The notes: generated by a model not told the origin, from the sequence alone. A stretch of 64,000 nucleotides of DNA from Akkermansia massiliensis (GCF_018847375.1 NZ_CP072036.1:496001-560000), one strand, 5' to 3'. Positions 8,406-18,225 are shown, numbered from the stretch's first letter. Numbers and translations: made by a program.

Positions 8406-9047
8406 TCATGCAGGAGAATTTGCCTCCGTTCCTGCGGTAGCGGCCTCCCCACCATTTTCCACCGCACCCCAGGCCTCGCGGTCCTTTTCCGTAATGGACC
8501 GCATCACGCGGCAGGGGTTTCCCACAGCCACCACGTTGGCGGGAATGTCCTTCGTCACCACGCTTCCCGCGCCTATCACGGAATTGCGCCCGATGCGCAC
8601 GCCCGGGCCAATGGCCGTATGGCCGCCTATCCACACCCCGTCCTCAATGGTGACGGGAAGCGCAAATTCCAGACCGTCCCGCCTCAACCCCGGGTCCACG
8701 GGGTGCGTGGCGGTGTAAATCCCCACATTGGGGCCTATCAGCACATCACTGCCGATCGTGACGGCGGCGCAGTCCAGCACCACCAGGTTGAAGTTGACAT
8801 ATACGCGATCCCCCAGCCGGATATTCGTTCCATAGTCACACCGCAGCGGAGGTTCCAGATAGCAGTTTTCCCCCATCCCGCCGAAGAGCTCCCGCGCCAA
8901 TTCCCGGCGCAGTTCTTCCTCCTCCGGGGCAGACTGGTTGTAGCGGAAGACGAGCTTGCGCGCCCGAAGACGCCTAGCTGTCAATTCGGAATCCTGGGCA
9001 TGGTATAAACGCCCGGACAGCATGTTATTCCAGTCCTTCGAGGCCAT
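8406..9047 (-). CDS. Maltose/galactoside O-acetyltransferase-like left-handed beta-helix enzyme
   Basis: A 213-residue member of the LacA/Maa/NodL acetyltransferase group. The N-terminal Mac domain (about 5-55) is followed by hexapeptide repeats that form a left-handed beta-helix (IGSDVLIGPNVGIYTATHP, then IEDGVWIGGHTAIGPGV). The His in YTATHPVDP matches the catalytic His of the family. The conserved end AVGNPCRVMRSI is present. These enzymes acetylate sugars or sugar derivatives from acetyl-CoA, but the acceptor here is unknown. The start overlaps the end of the L,D-transpeptidase gene by 23 bases, so the two are probably co-translated. Confidence 0.88.
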   Translation of the reverse strand: MASKDWNNMLSGRLYHAQDSELTARRLRARKLVFRYNQSAPEEEELRRELARELFGGMGENCYLEPPLRCDYGTNIRLGDRVYVNFNLVVLDCAAVTIGSDVLIGPNVGIYTATHPVDPGLRRDGLEFALPVTIEDGVWIGGHTAIGPGVRIGRNSVIGAGSVVTKDIPANVVAVGNPCRVMRSITEKDREAWGAVENGGEAATAGTEANSPA

Positions 9048-9888
9048 GGGATGAAGAGGGGGTCACGGCGTCCGCGCTGGAAGAAGGCAGCGGCGCGTTT
9101 TCCTGTTCTCCAACAGGCGGCATGGCAGCGGCATCCTTCTCCACGGACGCCTCTGACTTTACAAGCTCCTTCTTCCCGGAGGAAGCTGAATTTGCGCCAG
9201 CCCGCGGGGCGGACGGCTTATGCACCGTTCTGAAAATACCGGACGGCTTTTTCTGAAGCTCGTGAATATTCCAGTCCCCGTCCCTGACAATCACGCGGGT
9301 TCCCACGGGAGCCACTTCAAACAGGTTCTTCGCCACCAGATGGGGGATGCGGATGCACCCGTGGGAGGACGGGCGGCCGGGCAGGTACCCCTCATGAATG
9401 CCTACAGCCCCGTTCACCCTCATGAAATAGGGCATCTTGGCCGGTTCAAACCTTTCTCCGGGCCGTGCGGCATCCTTCCGTATATCCCCGTCCCGCAGCT
9501 CCCCGGCGGCATTGATGAACGCGCCGTAATAGGAATGGTGGTCCGCATCCTTGGAGGCGATGCGGAAATAGCCGGAGGGCGTCATGCCGGAACTCCTTCC
9601 GGAACTGATGGGCGCATACGCGATGCGGTGCGTCCCGCGGTACACGTACATCATCTGCTTCTTCTTGTCCACCACGACCAGGAGCTTTCCGGGCAGGGAC
9701 GGATCGTCCTCCCATTTGAGCAGGTGTCCCGGAATGGTTCCGCTTTCCTCAAAATACCCGGTCATTTCCTCCACCGGAACATTGGAAGAGGAAGAAGGGG
9801 AAGAGCCCCCACCCGTGGTGCCGCAGGAGGAAAACAGGAACGGAACGCACAGGCAGGGAACCAGCAGATGGAAAAGGGGTAACTTCAT
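9025..9888 (-). CDS. L,D-transpeptidase (YkuD domain) lipoprotein
   Basis: From the ATG at 9888 the 287-residue product begins with a lipoprotein signal ending FSSC (Cys22), followed by a Ser/Gly linker. An upstream TTG at 9918 would only add ten residues before the signal. The YkuD domain (about 68-207) has the catalytic SHGCIRI motif with His176, Cys178 and Arg180, and the substrate-side HEGYLPG. Such enzymes make 3-3 cross-links in peptidoglycan or attach proteins to it. The C-terminal 75 residues are a low-complexity Ser/Ala/Pro/Glu tail without a domain. The start of the acetyltransferase gene overlaps its 3' end. Confidence 0.9.
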   Translation of the reverse strand: MKLPLFHLLVPCLCVPFLFSSCGTTGGGSSPSSSSNVPVEEMTGYFEESGTIPGHLLKWEDDPSLPGKLLVVVDKKKQMMYVYRGTHRIAYAPISSGRSSGMTPSGYFRIASKDADHHSYYGAFINAAGELRDGDIRKDAARPGERFEPAKMPYFMRVNGAVGIHEGYLPGRPSSHGCIRIPHLVAKNLFEVAPVGTRVIVRDGDWNIHELQKKPSGIFRTVHKPSAPRAGANSASSGKKELVKSEASVEKDAAAMPPVGEQENAPLPSSSADAVTPSSSHGLEGLE

Positions 9889-10004
9889 CTCGGGGAGTCG
9901 CATCACTGCGTTAGACAACGGAAAGCCGGAAAAAGGAACCGCTTTTTGACAAAACTGTCAACCATCAATCAAAAAAATCTCTTCCCGGCCCCGTTTTCCT
10001 TCCA

Positions 10005-11636
10005 TCACCACATCCGTGCGCGCCTGCCGCGGCCCCGGTCATTCCCGGGCCCGTGGAGCAGTCCATGGGACCACGCCTCCGCAAATGTGCGCGCGGCATC
10101 CGCCGTATGGGAATGTCCGTCATGCACGGGGCTCTCCACCAAGGAACCGCCCGCACCCGGCGGCCTGGACCTGTACAATTCCAGATGTTCCACGCCGCCG
10201 GGCTCCTCCTCTCCGCGCACGCCGCGCACCCTTTCCTGGGTGCGGGCATGGAAGAAGCTGCGCTCCAGCAGTTCCCGCAGCGTATTGATGCCGCGCCAGA
10301 CGTCCGTGGTCCTGGGAACGACGCGCACGTTCGCCAATCCCAGACGTGCCATGTTCTCCACGTAGGAAATGCCGTGGGCATCCCTCCGCGCGGCGTCGTG
10401 GGGCAGCAGATGGGCCGTTACCGCCACGCCGTGCGCCTTCTCCCATTCCTTCATTTTTTCCACATAATGGGCCAGGGGCTGCTGGTTGGCGGCGTAATGG
10501 TCCAGCCAGTGGAAGCTGTCCCCCATCACCTGCACAAGCCAGATGGCCGTATGATCGCTCAACCCCAGGTCCCACGCCGTGAAGGTGGGGGCGTCCGGGT
10601 CCGCCGCAAACTCCGTCCCCACGCGCCCGCGTTCCCGCAGGGCCATGATGCGGCTGCCGTAAATGCTCCCCTCCTCCCCGGTGGAGAAAGCTTCCTGCGG
10701 CGTTCCCGGGTACTCCTGCTTCATGGCCGCCCCCATCACGCGGGCCATCCGGGCGTACCACCTTTTCTGGCCCGCATCCAGCGCCACTCCGGTTTCCCGT
10801 TCCAGGGAAAGAAAGTACTCGTCCAGTTCCCGGCTCCATCTGCCGCGCCCCGGCAACGTGTACTCCTCCTGGTCAAACCAGCTAAAGAAGAAGAACCGGA
10901 AATCCAGGGGAGAAAGCTCGCTCTTGCCCATGTTCTCCATGGCTTGGCGCGTCAGTTCGTAATTCACGCCGTACCGGCCGCCCTCATGGGTGCTCTCCTT
11001 CAGGATAAAGCCGCCGGGGGGCACCGTATTGATCGCCCCCGTGCGGATTTCCCTGGCACGCCACGGGGCGTGCACGGAAACATGCGCCAGCTCGGAAACG
11101 TGCAGGAACTGCATGGTGCCCCCGCGCAGGTTCGTCCCCACGCGCACGTCGCTCCCGTTGGCGAAAGCCAAGCGGTTGCGCGCAGACGTGCAGGGCCGCC
11201 ATTCCCCCTTCTTCTCCACGCCGGACAGGCTCTTGATTCTCTCTCCCAGCCGGGCCAGGGCCACATCCATCGCGGAAGGGTCGGGCGGCACGTAATCCAG
11301 ATGGTCCCAGGCGAAACGCAGCTTGGCAAGCTTCTGCTGGGCGTCCGGCAGGCTCTTGTCAATAATGCCGCAATGGAAATTAGACCGGAACAGGCTCATG
11401 TCCAGCATCAGCATGGCCACATACGTGGAAATGCCCAGTTGGCGCGCCTTCAGGATGTCGTTCCTGTACCACAGCCGCTCATGCAGCCGCCGCTGCGCCC
11501 TGTTCAGGGAGAAGCGCTGGAGCTGCCCGGCCTTGTTTTCTATCCAGTACAGGTGCTCCAGCCTCCAGAGCTGGCTGGACAGGACAGACTGCCAAGGCTG
11601 GCTCCAGGATTCCGTCAGATGATTAGAAGTTTCCAT
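10005..11636 (-). CDS. Phage-type terminase large subunit (TerL)
   Basis: A 543-residue DNA-packaging motor. The ATPase half shows the TerL-type Walker A KARQLGIST (63-71) and a Walker B-like MQFLHVSE (175-182) with the catalytic Glu182. The nuclease half starts at TAWDLGLSDHTAIWL (Asp356) and ends with an Asp513 in HTADAART, the expected RNase H-fold acidic positions, so both activities look intact. The gene overlaps the upstream 1727-residue gene by 14 bases and is the last of three. No small terminase, portal, protease or capsid gene is nearby. It may belong to a degraded prophage, satellite or domesticated packaging module. Family assignment is firm and role is open. Confidence 0.88.
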   Translation of the reverse strand: METSNHLTESWSQPWQSVLSSQLWRLEHLYWIENKAGQLQRFSLNRAQRRLHERLWYRNDILKARQLGISTYVAMLMLDMSLFRSNFHCGIIDKSLPDAQQKLAKLRFAWDHLDYVPPDPSAMDVALARLGERIKSLSGVEKKGEWRPCTSARNRLAFANGSDVRVGTNLRGGTMQFLHVSELAHVSVHAPWRAREIRTGAINTVPPGGFILKESTHEGGRYGVNYELTRQAMENMGKSELSPLDFRFFFFSWFDQEEYTLPGRGRWSRELDEYFLSLERETGVALDAGQKRWYARMARVMGAAMKQEYPGTPQEAFSTGEEGSIYGSRIMALRERGRVGTEFAADPDAPTFTAWDLGLSDHTAIWLVQVMGDSFHWLDHYAANQQPLAHYVEKMKEWEKAHGVAVTAHLLPHDAARRDAHGISYVENMARLGLANVRVVPRTTDVWRGINTLRELLERSFFHARTQERVRGVRGEEEPGGVEHLELYRSRPPGAGGSLVESPVHDGHSHTADAARTFAEAWSHGLLHGPGNDRGRGRRARMW

Positions 11637-14600
11637 GTTCCTCCACCAGTTCTTTCAGCAGGACTCCCTCCCTGGTCATTCCCTTCAGGGCCTCCGTCCC
11701 CTTGTCCAGGGGCAGGCGGTAGGCCAGGGGATCGTTCAGCACGTGGGAGACGAAGCGCAGAGCCTGAACCATCACGGGATCAAGCAGGTCAAGCTCCCCC
11801 CTCAGATAGCCTGAGCGTACCCCCAGCTCTTCATACAGCCTGACGACGTCTTCCATGAAGCACCCAACGGCCTGCTCCCTGTTCCACCACCAGCGTTCCT
11901 GCGCATCCGCATCTCCCAGCGTTTCCAGAATCCGGCCCAGGGACCGGGCGCGGCTCTCCCGAGCGGTTTCCGGAGAAGGCTCCTCTCCCGCGCCTGTGAA
12001 GCGCTCCAGCGGAATATAGGAATCCCGCTCAGACGCCGCAGGCAGACCCCGGCTGTCCAGGTAAACGCCGTTCCACGCATGCACCACATACGGAGCGCGC
12101 GCCTGCCGTACGGGGCTTTCCGGAATGCCCGGCATCAGGCGAACGGTATGCCCCGGGTCGTCCGGGTCACGGTAAATCACGCAGTTGGCGTACATCGCGC
12201 GCGCCTCCTCCGGATCAGGCAGGAAGGGGAGCATGCCCCCTCTCATTTCCTCCTGCCTGCGGTCCAGAACATCAATCAGGGAAGCGGCTTCATCCAGGGG
12301 AAGTTCCCGGCTCCAGGCCGTTGCCACCCCTTCGGGGGCCGTCCCGGAATCAATCCGGTAGGTTCTTCCTTGCCAGATGATGCCGGACTCCGCGGCTTCC
12401 GGCCGGGCTGCAAAATCCCGCCTCACCACGTCCAGCGTTTCCACCGCACGGATTACCTCCGGACGGCTGCGCCATGCGGCAGGGGCAGGAACGCCGCTCC
12501 TGACGGAAAAATCCTCCTCCATATACAGGGGGGCCTCCAGAACAGGTTCCGGCAGGAGTTCTCCCATGGCTTCCAGAGAAACATCCTTCGCGCGCAGGGT
12601 TCCCTTCCCGGCCTTGAACGGCCGCTTTACCAAATGCAGGTACAGGCCGGGATGCTCCGGGTCCGGACGCCATGCATTCAACTGGGGAAACTCCTGAAGC
12701 GCCCGTGCCAGTTCCGTCATGCGGTGTTCCGCCAGCCGTTCCATCCTGCGGACGGACCCGCCCCCATATCCGTCCAGCGCGGCCAGAGAACGCAGCAGGT
12801 CCTCCCTCACGTGGTCCGGCGCGGTGGACAGCAGCCTGCCGGTCATCAGGCTATGGGCGTACCTTTCCATCATGGGAAGGCGCACCTCCTCACCGCCTGC
12901 GTCCCAGGCGCGTTCAGCCCGTATCCGGTCATTCATTCCCACCGTTTCACGGAGCATGCCCATGAATTCGGCGGTTTCCGGCCCCTCCTTCAGCGTTTTC
13001 TTCAGCAGCCCGGCGCGGCGCACCAATTCCTCCAGAGGTTCCAGGGCCTTGTCCGGGCTTGCGGCCCCGTAGCGCGCCCAGGAAGCTACCGTCTCCGGCA
13101 CGGCGTCATGGTCCAGATGGGCAAAAAAATACTCCTTGGAGAGCTGGGAAAGCTCTTCAATCAATTCCGTTTCTCCGGGAAGTGCCCTGCGGCGCGGCAC
13201 GCGGCCCAGACGTTTCAGGATCTCCCACGCGTCCTCCGGGGAAAGCTGGTCCGTGCGCATCAGCCGGTCCCATACGACCTCCGCCTTGTCCTCAATCAAG
13301 GCCAGGGGATTCTCCGTATTATGGAGCCGCAGCCGGTGCATCACCAGTCCCTTGGCCGAGGGAACGGGCTGATTGTCCGCATCCACTCCCAGCCGCTGCA
13401 CGTCCCCCACGTACTTGCCGTGGATATCCATGCGTTCCCGCAGGGCGTCATGGCTCATCAGCGTTTCAGCGGCCACGCGGCCCCTGCCCGTCACCTCCAG
13501 ACGGTCCCCTGAACCCACGGCGCCCCGCACGCCGTAACCGGCCTTCAGCATATCCGCCACCGCCATGGCCGTCAGGCTGTCATACAGGCAGGAAAGCCTT
13601 TCCCCCTGCACGTTTTCCAGTCCTGCGGTCAGCCGCAGATAATTGGTATCCCATTCCGGATGCCCGCTGCGGGCGTGCCATTCCCAGCTCCGGATCAAAT
13701 CCCTCTTGGCCGTGCAGGCGGGGGAAAACATCATGGAGACATTGGCCATCAGGTCCGCTCCCGCCGCCTCCTGCGAAGGATGCCAGGCCGACCACCTGCC
13801 ATTGGGATATTTTACCCGCCACAGCCTTTCCCCGCCTCCGCTCCCACGCGAGGACTGGAATAGGCGCGGAGTCAGGCGGGAAAGATTTTCCACCGCTTTC
13901 TGCGTACCCGGATAAACGCGCGGAACCGCCCGCTCCGGACCGGCATGCAGCCGCGGCGCATCCAGCACGGTGGCATAACGGGCCACGTGTTCCGGTTCCA
14001 CTTCCAGAAAACGGGACAGCAGCCGCCCGTAACTCTCCACCGGCGTGTAGCCGCGCCCTACATGCACGTCAAACTCCTTCATATTGGGAAGCACCTGGTA
14101 CAAGCTGTTCACATCCGCCTGGGTTCCCCATACCATGCGGTTCATCTCCCGCAGCTCCGGGCTTACCCGGTGGCGTTCCCGGTCCCCCAGGGAAGCCATC
14201 ATGCCGCTCATCCTGGACAGGGCGGCGGCCAGGCCGTCCGGGCCGGAAGCCCCGGCCAGCAAATCCGGAGCGTTCATCAGGGAGCTCCCTTCCTCCAGCC
14301 AGCGGCGCGCCCTGGCACAGGAACCCTCATCACGGCAAAACGACTCCCACAGGCGAAGGGCCACATGCCCGGACACCTCCTCATGGGAAGCGCCGTGCAC
14401 CCGTTCCATCACTCCCTCGTAAACATTGGCGCGCGTCCGGCGCTCCATTTCCACGGTGACGGCGTCCCAGTCCCTGCCGGAAAAACCGCTACGCCCCGCT
14501 TCCTCCGGATAAGCCAGCAGCAGCATCCTGTACGGGCGGTAGGCGCGCTTCTTCAGCCTGTCTTCCACAAACGCGCGGCGCAGGGCGTCCGCCTGCACGT

Positions 14601-16806
14601 CGTAATCCGCCGCATTCCTCAAACGCCACGGAATCTCCCTCCCGTTCCTGTTCCTGGCCAGCCCCAGATCTTCCTCTTCCATACGGCACAGGGCTTCATA
14701 CCAGGAGGAAAGGGCCTCTTCTACCGAACTCCGGCCCCGGGTTCTCTTCATCTCCATGCCGGGGGCCGGCTCCGCCTCATAAACGCGGCGGCCGTCCGCC
14801 GCGGCGGACTCTCCCACGCGGGGCAGCCCGGCCCGCAACAGCCACTTGGTCCTGGCCGCCGCATGGTCCGGATGGGGAAAAAGTTTTTTCAACACTGCTT
14901 CCGACTCCGGAAAATCCCTCATCTTCCAGGGCTTCGTGCGCACGGGAGAAGGCAGTTCCAGAAAATCCCTCACGTCCTGTTCCGTCCTTAAAAAAGGCTC
15001 CCCGGCTTCATCCAGCGCGCGGGACCATTCCAGCGCCTTTCTGGAAATGTACAGGGATCCCCACAGGGGAGAATCACGCAGGGACTTCTGCAGCAGCTCC
15101 CCGGCACGGCGCATGTCCTTCTCCCGCAGGATGCGGGTTACCGCTTCATCCGGAATGCCAAACACCTTCAGAGGTTCTCCGTCCCCCAGCAAGGTTCCGG
15201 CATGGCGGAAATGGTGCAGGGAAGCCTTTCCCGCGCCGATCAGCAGGAACGGCATCATCATGGCCGCCTCCCTCAACTGGTCGTCCACGGACATCTGCCG
15301 CTCCTTCCATCCCTCCCAGTCCACGCCGGACACCCTGTCCGTCAACGCTCCCACGCCTTCCTGGGCCACCATGGGCGTCAGCTCCATCAGCTTGTTCTCC
15401 GCCGCCATCTTCACGGCATCCGCCGCCATGGCTCCCGTTCCGGAAAGAACCGCTCCCACATTCCCGGAAGCGGACCTCATGGCCCGGAACGCGCGCATCC
15501 CCTGCCCCAGCATCCGCTGGCCCAGCTTCGTCATCCCGAAGGAAAGCAGGGTGTTCATCCCCCCGGACACGACCGCGCCACCCATCTGGGCATCAAACAC
15601 GCCGTCCGGATTCATGCGCCGGGCATCCGCCATGTGGCGGCCCGTCTCCCCGGCCATCAGCAGTCCCAGCCCGGCCGGGCCGCTGAACGCCAGCGCCGTG
15701 GATGCGCCCTGCTGGGCCATGTCCACCAGCATCTCCCGGAACCAGGGGGCATCCTTTCCTCCGCGCAGGGGAGCAAACTCCATCCTGGCAAAATTCCGCA
15801 GTTCCTCAAAACTCCGGGAATACCTGTCCAACGCCTCCTTCTCCCGGCCTTCCGGGAGGGCCCAGGCCGCACCGTTCACGGCCAGATGAGCCACATTTTC
15901 CGCTGCTTCCGCTGCTCCGCGTTTCAGCGCGCCCCCCAGGGCATCCCGGAAAGCGGGCCGGGAACGCAGGTAGGGGGCCATCATGCGGAACACCTTCCGC
16001 CGGTCCCCGTCCTCCAGGGACGCCAGGCAATCCACGGCGCGAATGACGTCCGGAACTCCGGCAACCGCCTTCCGGTTCACCTGCACAGCGGAAAAACCTT
16101 CCGGCGCCGGGGCCTCACTGGCTACCAGCCCTTCCAGCCCCCTGCGGATAATTCCGGCGGCGTCCGCCAGACGGTTCCTGTCATCCAGGGCGTCGGACAC
16201 GGCCCTGCTCTTCAACTGGTCCGCCACGGCCTGCATCTCCTCCGGCCACGCGGAAACAGCCTCTTTCCTCCGTTCGTCCGGAGCCGTTCCACTCCCGGCC
16301 AGCGTGCGGTCATACTCCTCCTGGTACAATTCAAACAAGGTCTCCCGCTGGGAAAGGCGCACCTGGTTGTGCATGGAGACGGCCACAAACAATTCGTCAT
16401 CAGATTTGCCGGACGCTCCATACTGCCGCGCCACCTCTTCCCGGATACTCTTCCAGTCCCTCCGGATGCGTTCGCGGGGGATTTCCCCCGAATCCGCCAC
16501 CCATGACTGCATCACGCACGCGGCAATCCTTTCCCGGTCAGCCGTTCCCGCCGGATACATCGCTTCCGCCTTCTGCCTGACCTCCCGGGGAATGGTCATC
16601 ACATCTCCCGTCAGCACGCTGTTCCAGTACTCTTCCTTCGCCGCCGCCACCTGTTCCGGGAATTCTCCCGCGCCGGAAGGGACTGCGGATACCGCGTTCT
16701 CCTCCTGCAACCGGTTTTCCTCCATCGTTGCGGAGGCCTTTTCCGGCACGCCTTCTTCTACTAAAAATGTCCCGTCCTGTTCCTGGTTCCTCTCATCTTC
16801 CATCAT
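11623..16806 (-). CDS. Very large (1727 aa) phage-associated protein of unknown function
   Basis: One uninterrupted 5.2-kb frame. The ATG at 16806 was chosen because its A is the last base of the upstream TGA. GTG 16809 and ATG 16803 are alternatives. The product is highly charged and mostly helical. Around residues 370-500 there is a Gly/Ala/Met-rich, weakly hydrophobic stretch (QQGASTALAFSGPAGLGLLMAG, cut here to ASTALAFSGPAGLGLLMAG) of the kind seen in membrane-active virion ejection proteins. The rest has no motif I can name. Size, position next to a helical 434-residue protein and linkage to TerL resemble the internal-virion/ejection block of podoviruses, but this is inference from layout. 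No frameshift or stop is present, implying maintenance or recent arrival. Confidence 0.7.
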   Translation of the reverse strand: MMEDERNQEQDGTFLVEEGVPEKASATMEENRLQEENAVSAVPSGAGEFPEQVAAAKEEYWNSVLTGDVMTIPREVRQKAEAMYPAGTADRERIAACVMQSWVADSGEIPRERIRRDWKSIREEVARQYGASGKSDDELFVAVSMHNQVRLSQRETLFELYQEEYDRTLAGSGTAPDERRKEAVSAWPEEMQAVADQLKSRAVSDALDDRNRLADAAGIIRRGLEGLVASEAPAPEGFSAVQVNRKAVAGVPDVIRAVDCLASLEDGDRRKVFRMMAPYLRSRPAFRDALGGALKRGAAEAAENVAHLAVNGAAWALPEGREKEALDRYSRSFEELRNFARMEFAPLRGGKDAPWFREMLVDMAQQGASTALAFSGPAGLGLLMAGETGRHMADARRMNPDGVFDAQMGGAVVSGGMNTLLSFGMTKLGQRMLGQGMRAFRAMRSASGNVGAVLSGTGAMAADAVKMAAENKLMELTPMVAQEGVGALTDRVSGVDWEGWKERQMSVDDQLREAAMMMPFLLIGAGKASLHHFRHAGTLLGDGEPLKVFGIPDEAVTRILREKDMRRAGELLQKSLRDSPLWGSLYISRKALEWSRALDEAGEPFLRTEQDVRDFLELPSPVRTKPWKMRDFPESEAVLKKLFPHPDHAAARTKWLLRAGLPRVGESAAADGRRVYEAEPAPGMEMKRTRGRSSVEEALSSWYEALCRMEEEDLGLARNRNGREIPWRLRNAADYDVQADALRRAFVEDRLKKRAYRPYRMLLLAYPEEAGRSGFSGRDWDAVTVEMERRTRANVYEGVMERVHGASHEEVSGHVALRLWESFCRDEGSCARARRWLEEGSSLMNAPDLLAGASGPDGLAAALSRMSGMMASLGDRERHRVSPELREMNRMVWGTQADVNSLYQVLPNMKEFDVHVGRGYTPVESYGRLLSRFLEVEPEHVARYATVLDAPRLHAGPERAVPRVYPGTQKAVENLSRLTPRLFQSSRGSGGGERLWRVKYPNGRWSAWHPSQEAAGADLMANVSMMFSPACTAKRDLIRSWEWHARSGHPEWDTNYLRLTAGLENVQGERLSCLYDSLTAMAVADMLKAGYGVRGAVGSGDRLEVTGRGRVAAETLMSHDALRERMDIHGKYVGDVQRLGVDADNQPVPSAKGLVMHRLRLHNTENPLALIEDKAEVVWDRLMRTDQLSPEDAWEILKRLGRVPRRRALPGETELIEELSQLSKEYFFAHLDHDAVPETVASWARYGAASPDKALEPLEELVRRAGLLKKTLKEGPETAEFMGMLRETVGMNDRIRAERAWDAGGEEVRLPMMERYAHSLMTGRLLSTAPDHVREDLLRSLAALDGYGGGSVRRMERLAEHRMTELARALQEFPQLNAWRPDPEHPGLYLHLVKRPFKAGKGTLRAKDVSLEAMGELLPEPVLEAPLYMEEDFSVRSGVPAPAAWRSRPEVIRAVETLDVVRRDFAARPEAAESGIIWQGRTYRIDSGTAPEGVATAWSRELPLDEAASLIDVLDRRQEEMRGGMLPFLPDPEEARAMYANCVIYRDPDDPGHTVRLMPGIPESPVRQARAPYVVHAWNGVYLDSRGLPAASERDSYIPLERFTGAGEEPSPETARESRARSLGRILETLGDADAQERWWWNREQAVGCFMEDVVRLYEELGVRSGYLRGELDLLDPVMVQALRFVSHVLNDPLAYRLPLDKGTEALKGMTREGVLLKELVEEHGNF

Positions 16807-18110
16807 CACTTGCCTTCCTTTCCGTTATTCATATTCATATCCGTAAAACCTACCCAGCCTGCATCCTGGAGGCGGTTTTCCTTCTCAAAAACTTTCTCCA
16901 TCTCCTCCGCCGGCTGTTCCGGAGACCTCTGCACGGCCTCCGCCAACTCCATCTGGACGCGTTTCCATTCCTCCACCGCACGGGCGTCCTCCGGCGGTCC
17001 CCAGGCTCCGTTCCGGAACATGGAGGACAGGCGGCGGGAAGCCGCACGGCGCAGCTCCAGGGGAACATTCATCATCACCTCCCGCCGCCGGAGGAGTCTT
17101 TCCACCTGCGGCGCAGGCAGGCCGGAAGTAGCCACTTCAATCATGGCGTCCGCATCCCCCTCTCCTCCGCAATCCTCATCAATCAGGGAAGCCATGCGGC
17201 ACAGCAGCATGTCGTCTCCCGGAATGCTGACGCCGGAAAACTCCGCCGCCTGCCTCCAGTCCCTGGAAGCCGTATAACGCCTCAACTGTTCGGAACTGAT
17301 CAAGCCGTGCTTCTCCGCATTCGCCAGCCCGTCATCCCGCAGCAGGCCGCCGCCGGATACGGTAGCCGCCACAGCATCCGCATAACGCCGCTTCAGCTCT
17401 CCATATGCCGCAGAAGCCTCTTGCGCCACTCTTCTTTCCTCCGGGGTCTGAGGCATTTCCCGCTCCCGGGAAACTAGGCGCACTGCCGCGGCCGGATCAC
17501 GGCGAACCTCCTCCACCGCCCGGTTCAGCGCCACACGGGCACGGGCTTCCTCCGCCATGCGGGAGGCTTCATCTCCGGTCACAAACACGCCGCGGCCTTC
17601 TTCAATCCTGCGTTCGGCCAGGGAATCCTCCCCCTGCTCTACGGCGGACTCCACCCCTCCGGCCCAGGACCGCCGAGCCTCCTCCAACTGGCCCAGCCGG
17701 GACATCTTCTGCAAATAAATGCTTCCGGCAGTCTCCAGATTCTCCCTCGCCAGCTCCACGCGCTCCCTCACCGGGGCGGACATCCGGCCCGGCAGGTAGG
17801 CGGGAAGCCGTTCCGCCAAAGCCTTCTTCCACTTCTCCTGAAGGCGGTCCGGCTCCCCGCCGGCCTCCAGCTCCCGCATCACGTCCTGTTCAAAGCGGTA
17901 CAGGCCGTCGCGGGCCTGCGCCCACTGCCCGGCATCCCTCACCTCCTGCATCTCCTTCAGCGCGGCACCCGCCGTTCCTGCCAAATCCATCGCGCCCGCA
18001 GCCAGGTTCCGCACTCCGGCGGCCTGCGCTTCAAACGCGTTCAACGGAATCACGCCGGACAAATCCGGAGCCACATGCAGCATTCCAAAATCCTGTATTC
18101 GTATAGCCAT
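16806..18110 (-). CDS. Helical phage-associated protein of unknown function (434 aa), possible ejection or internal virion protein
   Basis: First gene of the three-gene terminase module. There is no signal peptide or membrane segment. After an N-terminal Ala/Gly-rich stretch (about 25-55) the protein is almost entirely charged helix, with repeated patterns of Arg/Glu/Ala such as REREMPQTPEERRVAQEAS and GEDSLAERRIEEG. Many tailed-phage genomes carry proteins of this look just upstream of a giant ejection protein, which is the main reason for the tentative label. Its stop codon overlaps the next start, so production of the two is coupled. About 115 non-coding bases separate it from the divergent truA. 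Confidence 0.65.
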   Translation of the reverse strand: MAIRIQDFGMLHVAPDLSGVIPLNAFEAQAAGVRNLAAGAMDLAGTAGAALKEMQEVRDAGQWAQARDGLYRFEQDVMRELEAGGEPDRLQEKWKKALAERLPAYLPGRMSAPVRERVELARENLETAGSIYLQKMSRLGQLEEARRSWAGGVESAVEQGEDSLAERRIEEGRGVFVTGDEASRMAEEARARVALNRAVEEVRRDPAAAVRLVSREREMPQTPEERRVAQEASAAYGELKRRYADAVAATVSGGGLLRDDGLANAEKHGLISSEQLRRYTASRDWRQAAEFSGVSIPGDDMLLCRMASLIDEDCGGEGDADAMIEVATSGLPAPQVERLLRRREVMMNVPLELRRAASRRLSSMFRNGAWGPPEDARAVEEWKRVQMELAEAVQRSPEQPAEEMEKVFEKENRLQDAGWVGFTDMNMNNGKEGK

Positions 18111-18225
18111 CTTTTTATGGCCTCCAAGCTAGGGAGCGGACGGAACGCACGGCATCCATTCCAAACCGTCACCGCACGGTACTTGCCGCTTGCCAAAACC
18201 GGCCCGTTCCAACACAATCGGCCCC

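Noticed and set aside
10053..11843. Long + strand open frame (596 codons) opposite the terminase
   Set aside because: It mirrors the terminase frame, has a Pro/His/Arg/Gln-rich translation and no motif. The minus-strand TerL has clear catalytic residues.
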